Source: CAZABC01 sp964483405 (GTDB taxonomy: Bacteria; Chloroflexota; Limnocylindria; Limnocylindrales; CSP1-4). From it: a stretch of DNA of 43,116 bases. Position 1 is the first letter of the stretch. Each line of letters opens with the position of its first letter. Shown here piece after piece: positions 24,547 to 33,764 of the stretch. The notes beneath the pieces are model-generated. The model was given only the letters and a program-made list of their open reading frames with translations, did no database searches and had not been told where the DNA came from. The stretch covers positions 1 to 43,116 of the forward strand of contig CAZABC010000021.1 of the NCBI GenBank assembly GCA_964483405.1, written 5' to 3'. The position numbers were made by a program, and so were the translations under genes.

Positions 24547-25338
24547 ATGAACATCGCGCGCGTCGTCGCCCTCATCGCCGCGGCCGCGGTCGTCGCCGGC
24601 TGCGCCGCCGACACGGCCGGATCGGCGCCGCGGGTCGAGCTGACCGTCTTCGCCGCCGCCTCGCTCGCGACCGCGCTCGACGACGCCACGGCCGCGTACG
24701 CGGCGATCGCGCCCGACGTCCGGGTCGTCGTCGCCACCGGCTCGTCGACCACCCTCCGGGCGCAGATCGAGGCCGGGGCCCCCGCCGACCTGTTCCTGTC
24801 GGCCGACCGCGAGAACCCGCGAGCCCTCGCCGAGGCCGGGCTCGCCGACGGCACGGCGGTCCCGTTCGCCGCCAACACCCTCGTCGTCGCGACGCCGACG
24901 GCCGACCCCGGCGACATCGCCACGCCGGCCGATCTCGCCCGACCGGGCGTCTCGATCGTGGCCGCCGCCTCGTCGACGCCGATCGACCGATACGCGACCG
25001 CCGTCCTGGCGGCCCTCGCGGCGCTGCCCGGCTACCCTGCCGACTTCGTCGCGGCAGCCGAGGCGAACGTCGTCTCGCGCGAGAGCGACTCCGCCGCGGT
25101 CGCTGCCAAGCTCGAGCTCGGCGAGGCCGACGCCGCGATCCTGTTCGCGACCGAGGTGGCGGCGCGACCGGGCCTGCGGGCCGTCGCGATCCCCGAGGCG
25201 GCGAGCGTCGTGGCCGCGTATGACGGGGTCGTCGTCCTCGGGGCCGCCCGGCCGGTCGAGGCGCGGGCCTTCCTCGAGTGGCTTGCCGGGCCGGCGGGGC
25301 GGGTCGTGCTCGCCGGTCGGGGGTTCCTCGCCCCGTGA
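24547..25338 (+). CDS. modA: Molybdate-binding lipoprotein ModA
   Basis: 263-aa substrate-binding protein of the ModA/WtpA family. The signal peptide ends in a lipobox (VVAGCAAD, Cys19). The mature part starts VELTVFAAASLATALDDATAAY, with the oxyanion-binding Ser residues of the family, then GSSTTLRAQIEAGAPADLFLSAD (about 75-97) and SRESDSAAVAAKLELGEADAAILFATEV (about 178-205). All are classic ModA motifs. The protein is anchored outside the membrane and delivers molybdate to ModB. The ATG at 24547 lies 3 nt after the regulator stop, and the stop overlaps the ModB GTG by 3 bases. Confidence 0.93.
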   Translation: MNIARVVALIAAAAVVAGCAADTAGSAPRVELTVFAAASLATALDDATAAYAAIAPDVRVVVATGSSTTLRAQIEAGAPADLFLSADRENPRALAEAGLADGTAVPFAANTLVVATPTADPGDIATPADLARPGVSIVAAASSTPIDRYATAVLAALAALPGYPADFVAAAEANVVSRESDSAAVAAKLELGEADAAILFATEVAARPGLRAVAIPEAASVVAAYDGVVVLGAARPVEARAFLEWLAGPAGRVVLAGRGFLAP

Positions 25339-26231
25339 CCGCGAACGGCATGGCGGCGCCCACCGATGCGGGGCTGCCGACGAGCCCGACAGACCCGACG
25401 AGCCGGTCGGACCCGACGAGCCGGTCGATCCGACCGGCGGGGATCCTCCTGCCGCTCGTCGCAGTCGTCCCCGTGGCGTTCCTCGGCCTGCCGGTCGTCG
25501 CGCTCGTCGCTCGGGCCGTCGGCGGCGGCTCGCTCATCGAGGCGCTCGCCAACCCCGCGGTCCGCGACGCGCTCGCGCTCAGCCTCGTCACGACGACGGT
25601 CAGCCTCGGCCTCGCGATCGCCTTCGGGCTGCCGCTCGCCTGGCTCCTCGCCCGGCGCCGGTTCCGGGGCGCGGCGATCGTCGAGACGGCGGTCGACCTG
25701 CCGATCGTCCTCCCGCCATCGGTGGCGGGGCTCGCCCTCCTCCTCGTCTTCGGGCGCGAAGGCTGGCTCGGCGGGATGCTCGACGCGTTCGGCCTCGCCA
25801 TCCCGTTCACGACCGTCGCCGTCGTCCTCGCCCAGACGTTCGTCGCGGCGCCCTTCTTCATCCGCGCGGCCCGCACCGGGATCGCCGGCGTCGAGCGCGA
25901 CCTCGAGGACGCCGCCCGGGTCGACGGCGCGACCGAGCTGCGGGTCGCCCGCGAGGTGACGCTGCCGCTCGCGTCGACCGCGCTCGCCGCGGGGCTCGTC
26001 ATGACCTGGGCGCGGGCGCTCGGCGAGTTCGGGGCGACGATCATGTTCGCCGGCAGCATCGCGGGGCGGACCCAGACGCTGCCGCTCGTGGTCTACGGCG
26101 AGTTCAACGCGGGCGACCTCGACGCGGCGGTCGCGGCGGGCGTCATCCTCGTCCTCGCCGCGTTCGCGGTCCTCGCCATGGTCCGGCTCCTCCACTGGAG
26201 CCGGGCGCTCGACACCCGCTCGACCGGTTAG
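25335..26231 (+). CDS. modB: Molybdate ABC transporter permease ModB
   Basis: 298-aa permease. After a hydrophilic leader of about 35 residues come five to six helices, the LPIVLPPSVAGLALLLVFGR segment diagnostic of ModB, and the EAA loop VERDLEDAARVDGATELRVAREVTLPLA. GEFGATIMFAGSIAGRTQTLPL near the C-terminus is another ModB signature. The leader contains two exact 18-bp copies (25392-25427) reading DPTSRS. GTG 25335 is preferred because of its GTGA overlap with the modA stop; ATG 25350 is an alternative. No ModC ATPase follows: the next gene is convergent and overlaps the modB stop by 4 nt. Confidence 0.92.
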   Translation: MTANGMAAPTDAGLPTSPTDPTSRSDPTSRSIRPAGILLPLVAVVPVAFLGLPVVALVARAVGGGSLIEALANPAVRDALALSLVTTTVSLGLAIAFGLPLAWLLARRRFRGAAIVETAVDLPIVLPPSVAGLALLLVFGREGWLGGMLDAFGLAIPFTTVAVVLAQTFVAAPFFIRAARTGIAGVERDLEDAARVDGATELRVAREVTLPLASTALAAGLVMTWARALGEFGATIMFAGSIAGRTQTLPLVVYGEFNAGDLDAAVAAGVILVLAAFAVLAMVRLLHWSRALDTRSTG

Positions 26232-27166
26232 CCGTCGCCCGGTCCCGGGCCGGTCTCGGCGGACCGCTCCGCGCCGTGGACGGCCGCGCCGACCGCCCCG
26301 GCCCACGTCCCGAGCTCGGCGGTGAGGAGCGTCACCCGGCCGAGGTCGGTCATGTGGACCCGGCGCTCGAGCTCCGCCCGGATCGGGTCGAGGAGCAGGT
26401 CGCCCGCCGCAGCGACCCCGCCACCGATGACGACCGTGTCGGGCGCGATGACGACGACGAGATTGGCGATCCCGATCCCGAGATACCGGCCGACCTCGGC
26501 CAGCCCCGCGGAGGCCCGGGCGTCGCCGTCGCGAGCCCGGGCGACGGCCTCCTCCGCCGTGTCGGTCCCGCAGGCCGCGGCGATCCGGTCGGCCCTCGCG
26601 TACGCCTCGACGCAGCCGTCGTTGCCGCAGCCGCACGGTGGGCCGTCCGGGTCGATCGTCTGGTGGCCGCCCTCGCCGGCGGTCCCGTCGTGGCCCTGGA
26701 GGACGCGGCCGTCGACGGCGACGACGCAGCCGACACCGGTCCCGAGGGTGAGCCCGACCATCGATGACGCGCCGCGCGCGGCGCCGAGCCGGAGCTCGGC
26801 GAGGCCGAACGCCCGGGCGTCGTTGATGAGATACGCCGGCACGCCGAGCCGGGCCGCGACCGGTCCGGCGACCGGCCGGCCGGCCCAATCGCCGGGCACG
26901 TTCGGCAGGAAGCGGGTCGTGCCGGCCGCCGGGTCGTAGCGACCCGGGATCCCGATGCCGGCCGTCACGATCCCCGGCCAGCGGGCCATGACCTCGGCGC
27001 CGGTGTCGCCGATCCGCCGGACGACGGCCGCGGCGCCCCGCCGGGTCAGCGTGGCGACCTGGCCGGTCGCGAGCGTGGTCCAGGCACCGCTGTCTCGCTC
27101 GACGACGGCCCACTTGAGGTTGGTCCCGCCGAGGTCGAGGCCGAGGTGCCTGGTCGCGCCGCCCAT
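26228..27166 (-). CDS. ROK-family sugar kinase
   Basis: 312-aa ATP-dependent sugar kinase of the ROK family, glucokinase-like. The N-terminal phosphate loop LGLDLGGTNLKWAVVE is at 8-23. The catalytic Asp is in AYLINDARAFGLAE (Asp116), with GLTLGTGVG at about 138-146 and the sugar-contact EGGHQ at 165-169. The structural zinc site is complete: His168, Cys178, Cys180 and Cys185 in the PPCGCGNDGCVE stretch. There is no N-terminal DNA-binding domain, so it is an enzyme rather than a ROK repressor. I chose ATG 27166, six nt after a TAGGCT hexamer; a GTG at 27172 would abut that hexamer. It stands next to GH2 and Gfo/Idh/MocA genes and may phosphorylate the released hexose. Confidence 0.92.
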   Translation of the reverse strand: MGGATRHLGLDLGGTNLKWAVVERDSGAWTTLATGQVATLTRRGAAAVVRRIGDTGAEVMARWPGIVTAGIGIPGRYDPAAGTTRFLPNVPGDWAGRPVAGPVAARLGVPAYLINDARAFGLAELRLGAARGASSMVGLTLGTGVGCVVAVDGRVLQGHDGTAGEGGHQTIDPDGPPCGCGNDGCVEAYARADRIAAACGTDTAEEAVARARDGDARASAGLAEVGRYLGIGIANLVVVIAPDTVVIGGGVAAAGDLLLDPIRAELERRVHMTDLGRVTLLTAELGTWAGAVGAAVHGAERSAETGPGPGDG

Positions 27167-27172
27167 CCGCAC

Positions 27173-27178
27173 AGCCTA
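27173..27178 (-). promoter_or_regulatory. -10 element for leaderless ROK kinase transcript
   Basis: On the minus strand TAGGCT is followed by GTGCGG and then the ATG at 27166. It supports this start and separates the kinase from the upstream oxidoreductase gene as its own transcript. Confidence 0.55.
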
Positions 27179-27253
27179 CCCGCGCGGCCGGCCGGTCGGG
27201 CGACTGGGCGCCGGCTTGACGGGGCTGGTCCGGCCGATCGCCCGCCGTCGAGC

Positions 27254-28456
27254 TCAGTCGCCGGCGATGACGCGGTCGGTGAAGTCGCCCGAGACCGGGT
27301 CCTTGAGGATGAGCTTGCGGCGCCCGTCGGCGAGGGTCTCGCGCTTGATGACGATCAGGCCCTCGTGGCGCTCGGGGGTGGTCGCGATCCGCGGCGTCGT
27401 CCCGCCGCGCCACTCGAAGAGCTCGACCGGCTCCCACGCCCGCGACCGGGCGGAGCGGTAGCAGGCGTCCATGACGGCGTTCACGACGTACCCGTCGTAG
27501 AAGGTCTCCTGCGGTGGCCGGCCGGTGTCGATCGCGTCGAGCATGTCGCTGAACATGTCGACCCGGCCGAGCTCGGCCGCCTCGTCGCCGACCGGGAACA
27601 GCCAGCCGGCGCTCGTCTCGGCCTTCTCGACGACATAGCCCCCGGCCCCGCCGGCGGTGAACATCTCGAACCCCGTCCGGAGGAAGTGGTCGATCCGGAT
27701 CGTCCCGCGGGTCCCGGCCACCTCGTCGCGGAGGTCCATCCCACCGCGGAAGGTCCAGCTGACCTCGAGCTGGCCGATCGCGCCCGACTCGAACCGGATG
27801 AGCGCGACCGCGTTGTCCTCGTCGGCGATCGGATGGACGAGCGTGTCGGCGGCGCACATGACCTCGACCGGCCGGTTCCCCTTGCCGACGTAGCCGCGGA
27901 TGATCCCGATGCAGTGCGGGCCGAGGTCGACGATCGCGCCGCCGCCGGTCAGCCGACCGTCCCAGAACCAGGCCGAGTGCGGGCCTGGATGCACCTGGCG
28001 CGAGCGGACCCAGGTCACCTCGCCGATCGCCCCGGCCCGCGTCGCCGCGACCGCCTTGCGGCCCTTCGGCGTGTAGGCCAGGTCCTCGAGGTAGCCGCCG
28101 AAGACGCCGGCGCGCTCGACGATGTCGAGCATCCGCTTCGCCTCCTCGGCCGTCCGGCCGAGCGGCTTGGTGCACAGGACGGCCTTGCCGGCCCGTGCCG
28201 CGAGCGTGATCGCCTCCTCGTGGAGGAAGTTCGGCAGGCCGACGACGACGACGTCCGTCTCGGGGTGGTCGACCGCCGCGGCGAGATCAGTCGTCGGCTC
28301 GGGGATCCCCCATCGCTCGCCGAACGCCCGGGCGCGCGCCTCGGTCCGGGAGTAGACGACCCGGATGCGATCACGCCGCCGGTCGCCGTGCAGCGCGGTC
28401 GCGTAGATGTCGCCGATGAGGCCGGTGCCGAGCAGGGTGATCGAGTGCTGGCGCAT
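27254..28456 (-). CDS. Gfo/Idh/MocA-family NAD(P) oxidoreductase
   Basis: 400-aa dehydrogenase of the glucose-fructose/inositol oxidoreductase family. The Rossmann motif ITLLGTGLIGDIYA is at about 6-19. The TKPLGRTAEEA segment contains the conserved Lys97, and the sheet domain includes GGGAIVDLGPHCIGIIRGY with the usual Asp/His pair. The C-terminal extension (EWRGGTTPRIATTPERHEGLIVIKRE) is longer than in basic family members. The likely reaction is oxidation of a sugar or cyclitol carbon, in line with its neighbours. The ATG at 28456 is 14 nt after the stop of the small conserved protein gene, so they share a transcript. Confidence 0.9.
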   Translation of the reverse strand: MRQHSITLLGTGLIGDIYATALHGDRRRDRIRVVYSRTEARARAFGERWGIPEPTTDLAAAVDHPETDVVVVGLPNFLHEEAITLAARAGKAVLCTKPLGRTAEEAKRMLDIVERAGVFGGYLEDLAYTPKGRKAVAATRAGAIGEVTWVRSRQVHPGPHSAWFWDGRLTGGGAIVDLGPHCIGIIRGYVGKGNRPVEVMCAADTLVHPIADEDNAVALIRFESGAIGQLEVSWTFRGGMDLRDEVAGTRGTIRIDHFLRTGFEMFTAGGAGGYVVEKAETSAGWLFPVGDEAAELGRVDMFSDMLDAIDTGRPPQETFYDGYVVNAVMDACYRSARSRAWEPVELFEWRGGTTPRIATTPERHEGLIVIKRETLADGRRKLILKDPVSGDFTDRVIAGD

Positions 28457-28470
28457 CGCGGCCCCGACCC

Positions 28471-28890
28471 CTATCGGGCCCGCATCCGGTTGTTGCGCGG
28501 CTCATGGGTCAGCTCGGCGAGCCCGAGCGCCTCGAGGAGCGGGGGCACGTACATCCCGAACCGGCCGCGATAGCCCTTCCGGAGCCCGTACCAGCCGCCG
28601 ACCGGGTTGTCGGCGGCGCGACCCCACGCCTCGACCGTGCCGTCGGCCGCCGGCTTCTGCTCGTCGGCGGCCCCGAGCGGCATCCGGTCGCCGTGGGCGA
28701 GGAGCATCGCGTGGAGGTCCTCGATGCACCGGAGGTGGTAGGCGAGCCGGGTCGAGCCGATCTCGCAGACGAGCGCCGGCGGGTCGGCCGCCTCATCGCG
28801 GTACATCGTGTACTCGGCCGTGCCCGGGGCCGTCCGCAGGACCCACGGGTCCTCGCGGGTGCCCGAGCCGATCCCCCCATCCTTCGTCAT
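28471..28890 (-). CDS. Conserved hypothetical protein (DUF6855-like)
   Basis: 139-aa cytosolic protein of a conserved family whose function is unknown to me. The distinctive sequence reads EDPWVLRTAPGTAEYTMYRDE (about 13-33), LVCEIGSTRLAYHLRCIEDLHAMLLAHGD, PLGAADEQKPAADGTVEAWGR, and DNPVGGWYGLRKGYRGRFGMYVPPLLEALGL. It ends RNNRMRAR. The assignment to DUF6855 is from memory and should be checked. No transmembrane or signal sequence. AGGAG precedes ATG 28890 at good spacing. It is 14 nt ahead of the Gfo/Idh/MocA gene. Confidence 0.8.
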   Translation of the reverse strand: MTKDGGIGSGTREDPWVLRTAPGTAEYTMYRDEAADPPALVCEIGSTRLAYHLRCIEDLHAMLLAHGDRMPLGAADEQKPAADGTVEAWGRAADNPVGGWYGLRKGYRGRFGMYVPPLLEALGLAELTHEPRNNRMRAR

Positions 28891-29002
28891 CGCTGCTCCT
28901 CGCCGCTGGATCCGATCGTGTCCCCGCTACTCTGCCATGCCGACGCCAGCCCCTCGCCGGATCGTCAGCGCTCCGCCCGGACGAGGACGACCCCGTGGCC
29001 CG

Positions 29003-29026
29003 CGCCGCGGCCGCGTGGCCGCGGCG
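29003..29026 (-). terminator. Hairpin terminator after the beta-galactosidase gene
   Basis: CGCCGCGGCC-GCGT-GGCCGCGGCG is a perfect 10-bp stem with a 4-nt loop, starting 14 nt beyond the GH2 stop codon. There is no T-run, but stem strength and position argue for termination. Confidence 0.6.
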
Positions 29027-29040
29027 AAGGTCGAGCGGCC

Positions 29041-32000
29041 TCAGCCGAGCGACCGCAGCTCCCAGGCCCAGCGGTAAGTCCCCGGGCCCACGAGGTAGTC
29101 GGGCAGCGTGTCCGGACCGCAGCTCGCCGTTCCGAGGCCGCGGTGGGCGGCGTCGAGATGGACGATCGTCTCCGGCCGCGGGACGACCTCGACGTCGTGC
29201 GTCGCCGTCGCGAGGTCGGCGGCCGTGACGTGGGTCGCCGAGACCTGGCGCGGTCGATCGAGCGAGAGCCGGAGCCCACGGCCGTCGGCGCCCCGAAGCT
29301 CGAGCCAGCGGACCTCGGCGTGGCCGCCGCACTCCTGCGGCCGGACGTACGGGACGAGCTGGTCGGTCACGGTCGAGGACCAGCGGCCGACCCGACCGCC
29401 CCGCCTGCGATCCGGGTACGTCTCGACCGGCCCGGTCCCGAACCAGGTCAGCGCCTCGAGGCCGGGCACGACCGCGAGGACGGTGCCGACCCGCGGCAGG
29501 TCGGGCAGGGCGTCGGGGACGACGGCCGTCTCCTCGACCGCGATGCCGCCATCGGCGAGCGGCCGGTAGCGGATCACGTGGGCGACGGCGATCCCCGCGG
29601 CGGTGCGGACGGTGCTCCGGACGACCGTCGCGTCGCCGTCGGTCTCGATCCCGTCGAGCGTCGGCTCGAGCCGGTCGAGCCCGGCGGCGGCCCAGGCCGC
29701 CGCCAGCCGGCCGAAGCGGTCGTTGTCGGTCGGCGCGCGCCACAGCGCGAGGGCGGGCGGAGCCGCCAGCAGCGGATGGACGAGCCGGCCCTCGGCGTCG
29801 AGGACGACCGGACCCGGCGCCTCGCCGGCGCCCGGCCCGCCGGGGGCGGCCGCAGGCGGCGCGTCCGGCTCCCGCGCGACCGGCAGCTGGGCCCAGGCGA
29901 CCTCGAACCCGGCCGGTGCCCAGGCCGTGGTCTCGGCCGTCGTGAACCGGATCGTCAGCCAGGCCTCACCCGGGCCGGCGGCGGGCAGGGCGAAGCCCGG
30001 CAGCCGGACGACCGTCCGCTCGCCCGGTCCGCAGGCGGGAAGCGGCAGCTCGCCACCGGCGACCCGCTCGCCCTCGAGCTCGAGCGCCCAGTCGGCACGG
30101 AGCCAGCCGAGGCCGACGAAGTGCTGCGCGTTCCGGAGCTCGACGACGTCGTCCCGGAGCGGTCCCCCGCCAGGAACCACGACCCGGACCGGGGCTGCCA
30201 GCTGCCGATGCTCCCACAGCGCCGGCTTCGGCCGGCGGTCGGGCCAGACGAGCCCGTCGAGGCAGAAGTTGCCGTCGTTTGGGACGTCGCCGAAGTCGCC
30301 GCCGTACGCCCAGCGCCGGGTCCCGTCTGGCAGCGCCTGGACCAGGCCGTGGTCCCACCACTCCCAGATGAAGCCGCCCTGGAGCCCGGGCGTCGACTCG
30401 ATCGCGGCCCAGTGCTCGGCGAGCGTCCCATTGCTGTTACCCATCGCGTGCGAGTACTCGCACATGATCAGCGGGTGCCGCTGGCGGCCCGATCGGGCAT
30501 GCTCGACGATGTCGGCGAGCGGGGGATACATCGGACAGGTCAGGTCGCTGATCCGCTGGTCGCTCGTCCAGTCCCAGCGGATCGCCCCCTCGTAGTGGAG
30601 CGGCCGCGACGGGTCGAAGGCACGCAGCCACGCGGCGGCCGCCTCGTGGTTCGCCCCGTGGCCCGATTCGTTGCCCAGCGACCAGGCGATGACCGACGGG
30701 TGGTTCCGGTCGCGGATGGCCATCCGGCTGACCCGGGCGACCCACTGGGCGAGATAGCGGGGATCGTCGCAGAGCGTGCTCTGGAACGCGTGCGACTCGA
30801 TGTCCGCCTCGTCGACGACGTACAGGCCGAGCTCGTCGGTCAGGTCGAGGAAGGCCGGGTCGTTCGGGTAGTGCGAGGTCCGCACCGCGTTGAACCCGTA
30901 CTGCTTCATCAGCACGAGGTCGTCGCGCATCGCGGCCGGTGAGATGACCCGCCCGGTGTGCTGGTCGAAGTCGTGCCGGTTGACGCCGCGGATGAAGACC
31001 CGCGCCCCGTTGACGAGCAGGTCCAGGCCGCGGATCTCGACCCGCCGGAAGCCGACCTGGACCGTCGTCCGCTCGACGACCTCGCCGTCGGGGCTGCGCA
31101 GGGTCAGCTCGAGCGGGTAGCGGACCGGCGTCTCGGCGCTCCACGGCTCGACCCCCGGGACGCGCAGGTCGAGCGAGACCCGGCCGATCGCCGGCGGCAC
31201 CTCGCGCCGATCGGCGGCGCGCCAGGCGGCGAGCTCGCCGGCCACGGCCTCGGGGCCGCCGACGATGTGGCGACGGGTGACCGGCTCGAATGGCCACGAC
31301 GGCGGCTCGGGCCGCTCGGTCGTGCCCCGGACCGGGGCGAGCAGGCCCGGGATCGCCGCCTCGACGATCCAGCCAGGGCCCGGCTCGAGGCCGGCGAAGC
31401 CGATGTCGACCGACAGCGCCAGCGTGCCGGTCCGGAGGTCGTCGGCGAGCCCGGCGATCGCGCCGACGTCGGCGAGGTAGGCGGGACCCGTCGCGTACAG
31501 GAAGACCGGCCGGGTGATCCCGCCGTGCCACCACTGGTCCTGGTCCTCGATGTACGTCGCGTCGGACCACTTGACGACGGTCAGGCGGAGGGTGCTCCCG
31601 CCAGGCCGGACGAGGCCGGTGAGGTCGAACTCGGCCGCCAGGTGGCTGTCCTTGGAGACCCCGATGCGCTCGCCGTCGAGATCGACGACGAGGACGCTCT
31701 CGGCGGCGCCGACCGACAGGACGATCCGCCGCCCGGACCACCCGGCGGGCAGCTCGATCTCGCGCTCGTAGACCCCGGTCGGGTTCCGCTCCGGGACCGC
31801 CGGCGGCAGACCGGGGAACGGCATGACGATGTTCGTGTAGTGCGGCAGGTCGCCGAAGCCGCCCATCGTCCAGCAGCCGGGGACGGTCGCCTCGGACCAG
31901 TCGGGGCCGAGCGGCGCGTCGGGCCGCTCGAGCAGCTGGAAGCGCCATGTCCCGTCGAGGACGAGGCGGTCGGGATGGGGCACGGCATGCATCGGCAGCC

Positions 32001-32046
32001 GCCCGGCGGCGACGAGCTCGGGGGCGAGCCAGGGGGCGTGGGCCAT
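29041..32046 (-). CDS. Glycoside hydrolase family 2 beta-galactosidase
   Basis: 1001-aa LacZ-type enzyme hydrolysing beta-galactosides. The sugar-binding domain spans about 30-215 (DGTWRFQLLERPDAPLGPDW ... WWHGGITRPVFLY). A beta-sandwich follows, then the TIM barrel from about 345 (NGARVFIRGVNRHDFDQHTG). The acid/base Glu460 is in SLGNESGHG and the nucleophile Glu530 in IMCEYSHAMGNSNG, close to the E. coli positions. The C-terminal small-chain domain (PLLAAPPALALWRAPTDND ... WFGTGPVETYPDRRRGG) is complete. There is no signal peptide, so it is cytosolic and needs an importer not seen here. ATG 32046 has GGAGG upstream; the frame is open further but runs into the antisense of the amidohydrolase. 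Specificity could be another beta-glycoside. Confidence 0.93.
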   Translation of the reverse strand: MAHAPWLAPELVAAGRLPMHAVPHPDRLVLDGTWRFQLLERPDAPLGPDWSEATVPGCWTMGGFGDLPHYTNIVMPFPGLPPAVPERNPTGVYEREIELPAGWSGRRIVLSVGAAESVLVVDLDGERIGVSKDSHLAAEFDLTGLVRPGGSTLRLTVVKWSDATYIEDQDQWWHGGITRPVFLYATGPAYLADVGAIAGLADDLRTGTLALSVDIGFAGLEPGPGWIVEAAIPGLLAPVRGTTERPEPPSWPFEPVTRRHIVGGPEAVAGELAAWRAADRREVPPAIGRVSLDLRVPGVEPWSAETPVRYPLELTLRSPDGEVVERTTVQVGFRRVEIRGLDLLVNGARVFIRGVNRHDFDQHTGRVISPAAMRDDLVLMKQYGFNAVRTSHYPNDPAFLDLTDELGLYVVDEADIESHAFQSTLCDDPRYLAQWVARVSRMAIRDRNHPSVIAWSLGNESGHGANHEAAAAWLRAFDPSRPLHYEGAIRWDWTSDQRISDLTCPMYPPLADIVEHARSGRQRHPLIMCEYSHAMGNSNGTLAEHWAAIESTPGLQGGFIWEWWDHGLVQALPDGTRRWAYGGDFGDVPNDGNFCLDGLVWPDRRPKPALWEHRQLAAPVRVVVPGGGPLRDDVVELRNAQHFVGLGWLRADWALELEGERVAGGELPLPACGPGERTVVRLPGFALPAAGPGEAWLTIRFTTAETTAWAPAGFEVAWAQLPVAREPDAPPAAAPGGPGAGEAPGPVVLDAEGRLVHPLLAAPPALALWRAPTDNDRFGRLAAAWAAAGLDRLEPTLDGIETDGDATVVRSTVRTAAGIAVAHVIRYRPLADGGIAVEETAVVPDALPDLPRVGTVLAVVPGLEALTWFGTGPVETYPDRRRGGRVGRWSSTVTDQLVPYVRPQECGGHAEVRWLELRGADGRGLRLSLDRPRQVSATHVTAADLATATHDVEVVPRPETIVHLDAAHRGLGTASCGPDTLPDYLVGPGTYRWAWELRSLG

Positions 32047-32099
32047 GGGAGACGGACCTCCGGGGAGGGCGCGAGGGCTTCGGACGCGACCCTCCGAGT

Positions 32100-33758
32100 C
32101 TAGTCCTCGGCCCGGTGGACGACGCGCCCCGCGACGACCGTCAGCCGGGCGCGGGTGTCGAGGATCGCGCGTGGGTCGCCGCCGACCGCCGGATCCGCCT
32201 CGCCGAACAGATCCCGCGAGAGGACGACGAGATCCGCCTGCTTGCCGGCCGTGATCGTCCCCCGGTCGCGATCGGCGAAGTTCGCCCACGCCGAGCCGAG
32301 CGTCGCCGCCCGGACGGCCACCGCGAGGTCGATCGTCTCGTCGAGGTTCCAGGCGCCGTTGCCCTCGAGGTCGGCCCGGGTCACCGCGGTGTAGAGCCAG
32401 GTCATCGGGTCCATCTCGGCGACGTTCCAGTCGGAGCTGAAGGCGAGCACGCCACCGCTCGCCGCGATCGATCGGAACGGCCACGCCCAGCGCTCGCGCG
32501 CCGGGCCGACGTTCGCTCGCCACTGCCCGACGATGTCCGGAGCGCAGTGGCGTGGCTGCATGCAGGCGACGACCCCGAGCCGGCCGAAGCGCGGGATGTC
32601 GTCGGGATGGACGCACTCGGCATGGACCACCTGGTGGCGCGCGTCGCGAGGGCCGAACTCGGCCCGGCAGCGCTCGACCGCATCGAGGACCGTCCGGATG
32701 CCGCGGTCGCCGGTCGCGTGGGTCAACGCCTGGAGCCCGCGCCGCTCGAGCTCGAGCAGGAAGTCGGCGAAGGCATCGGGGTCCCACAGGGTCTCGCCGC
32801 GTTCCCCGGGATGATCGGCGTACGGCTCGAGCATCGCCGCCGTGCGCGGCTCGATGACGTCGTCGATGTAGAGCTTGATCGGGCCGACCCGGAGCCGGTC
32901 GTCGGCGTAGGTCCGCCCGAGGTCGACGAGGACGTCGAGCCGCTCGGGTGACGTGTCCGGCAGGCAGAGCATCGCGGCGATGAGGCGCGAGCGGAGCCGG
33001 CCCTCGTCGCGGGCGCGCACGAACAGCGCGATGTCGTCGAGCCCGTTCTGTGGCTCGACGACGGTCGTGATGCCGTAGCCCGCGGCGAGGTCGAGCGAGG
33101 CGAGCATCCGGGCGTACGCGGCATCGGGCGCGTAGCCCGGGACGTGCGGCGCGAGCGCCCGCTGGCCCGCCTCGCTGATCCCGAGGACCGCGAAGTCGTG
33201 GATCCAGCCGGTCGGCTCGCCGGTCGCGGGGTCGGCCTCGACGGAGCCCCACGGCAGCCGCTCGACGCCGCGGGCGATGCCGAACCGGGCCATCGCCTCG
33301 CGGTCGAGCCAGACCGTGTGGCTGTCGTAGCTCGGGAGGAACGCCGGGCGGCCGCCGGTGACCCCCTCGAGCATCGCCGCCGTCGGGCGCCCTCCGGGGA
33401 TCGCCGTGTAGTTCCAGCCCTCCCCCTCGACCCAGCTCGCCTCGGGGTGCGCGGCGACGTGGTCCGCGATCCGGTCGCGGATCTCGGCGAGGCTCGTCGC
33501 GCCGCCGAGCTGGACCGCGCGCGGGTCCGAGCCGAGCCGGACGTGGCTGTGCGCGTCGACGAACCCGGGCAGGACGGTCGCCCCGCCGGCGTCGAGTTCC
33601 TCGGTGCCGGGCCCGATCCAGGCCGCGGCACCGGCGTCCGCACCGACCCAGGCGATCCGTCCGGCGACGACGGCGACCGCCTCCGCTCGCGGCCGGGCGT
33701 CGTCGACCGTGTGGACGCGCCCGTTCCGGATGACGAGATCTGCCGCTCGGTGGCTCAC
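32100..33758 (-). CDS. YtcJ-like metal-dependent amidohydrolase
   Basis: 552-aa amidohydrolase of the YtcJ/exoenzyme-regulatory family. The N-terminal beta-sandwich is followed by the metal motif VLPGFVDAHSHVRLGSD (His70, His72). Later metal or catalytic segments are HATGDRGIRTVLDAVERC, HQVVHAECVHPDDIPRF and LAFSSDWNVAEMDP, and the protein ends with GTITAGKQADLVVLSRD and a strand typical of the composite domain. Family members hydrolyse amides or imides, but the natural substrate here is unknown. GTG 33758 is chosen because TACGAT lies 6 nt upstream; the long upstream frame overlaps the divergent gene and is not protein-like. It lies 53 nt ahead of the GH2 gene on the same strand. Confidence 0.9.
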   Translation of the reverse strand: MSHRAADLVIRNGRVHTVDDARPRAEAVAVVAGRIAWVGADAGAAAWIGPGTEELDAGGATVLPGFVDAHSHVRLGSDPRAVQLGGATSLAEIRDRIADHVAAHPEASWVEGEGWNYTAIPGGRPTAAMLEGVTGGRPAFLPSYDSHTVWLDREAMARFGIARGVERLPWGSVEADPATGEPTGWIHDFAVLGISEAGQRALAPHVPGYAPDAAYARMLASLDLAAGYGITTVVEPQNGLDDIALFVRARDEGRLRSRLIAAMLCLPDTSPERLDVLVDLGRTYADDRLRVGPIKLYIDDVIEPRTAAMLEPYADHPGERGETLWDPDAFADFLLELERRGLQALTHATGDRGIRTVLDAVERCRAEFGPRDARHQVVHAECVHPDDIPRFGRLGVVACMQPRHCAPDIVGQWRANVGPARERWAWPFRSIAASGGVLAFSSDWNVAEMDPMTWLYTAVTRADLEGNGAWNLDETIDLAVAVRAATLGSAWANFADRDRGTITAGKQADLVVLSRDLFGEADPAVGGDPRAILDTRARLTVVAGRVVHRAED

Positions 33759-33764
33759 TCGGCC

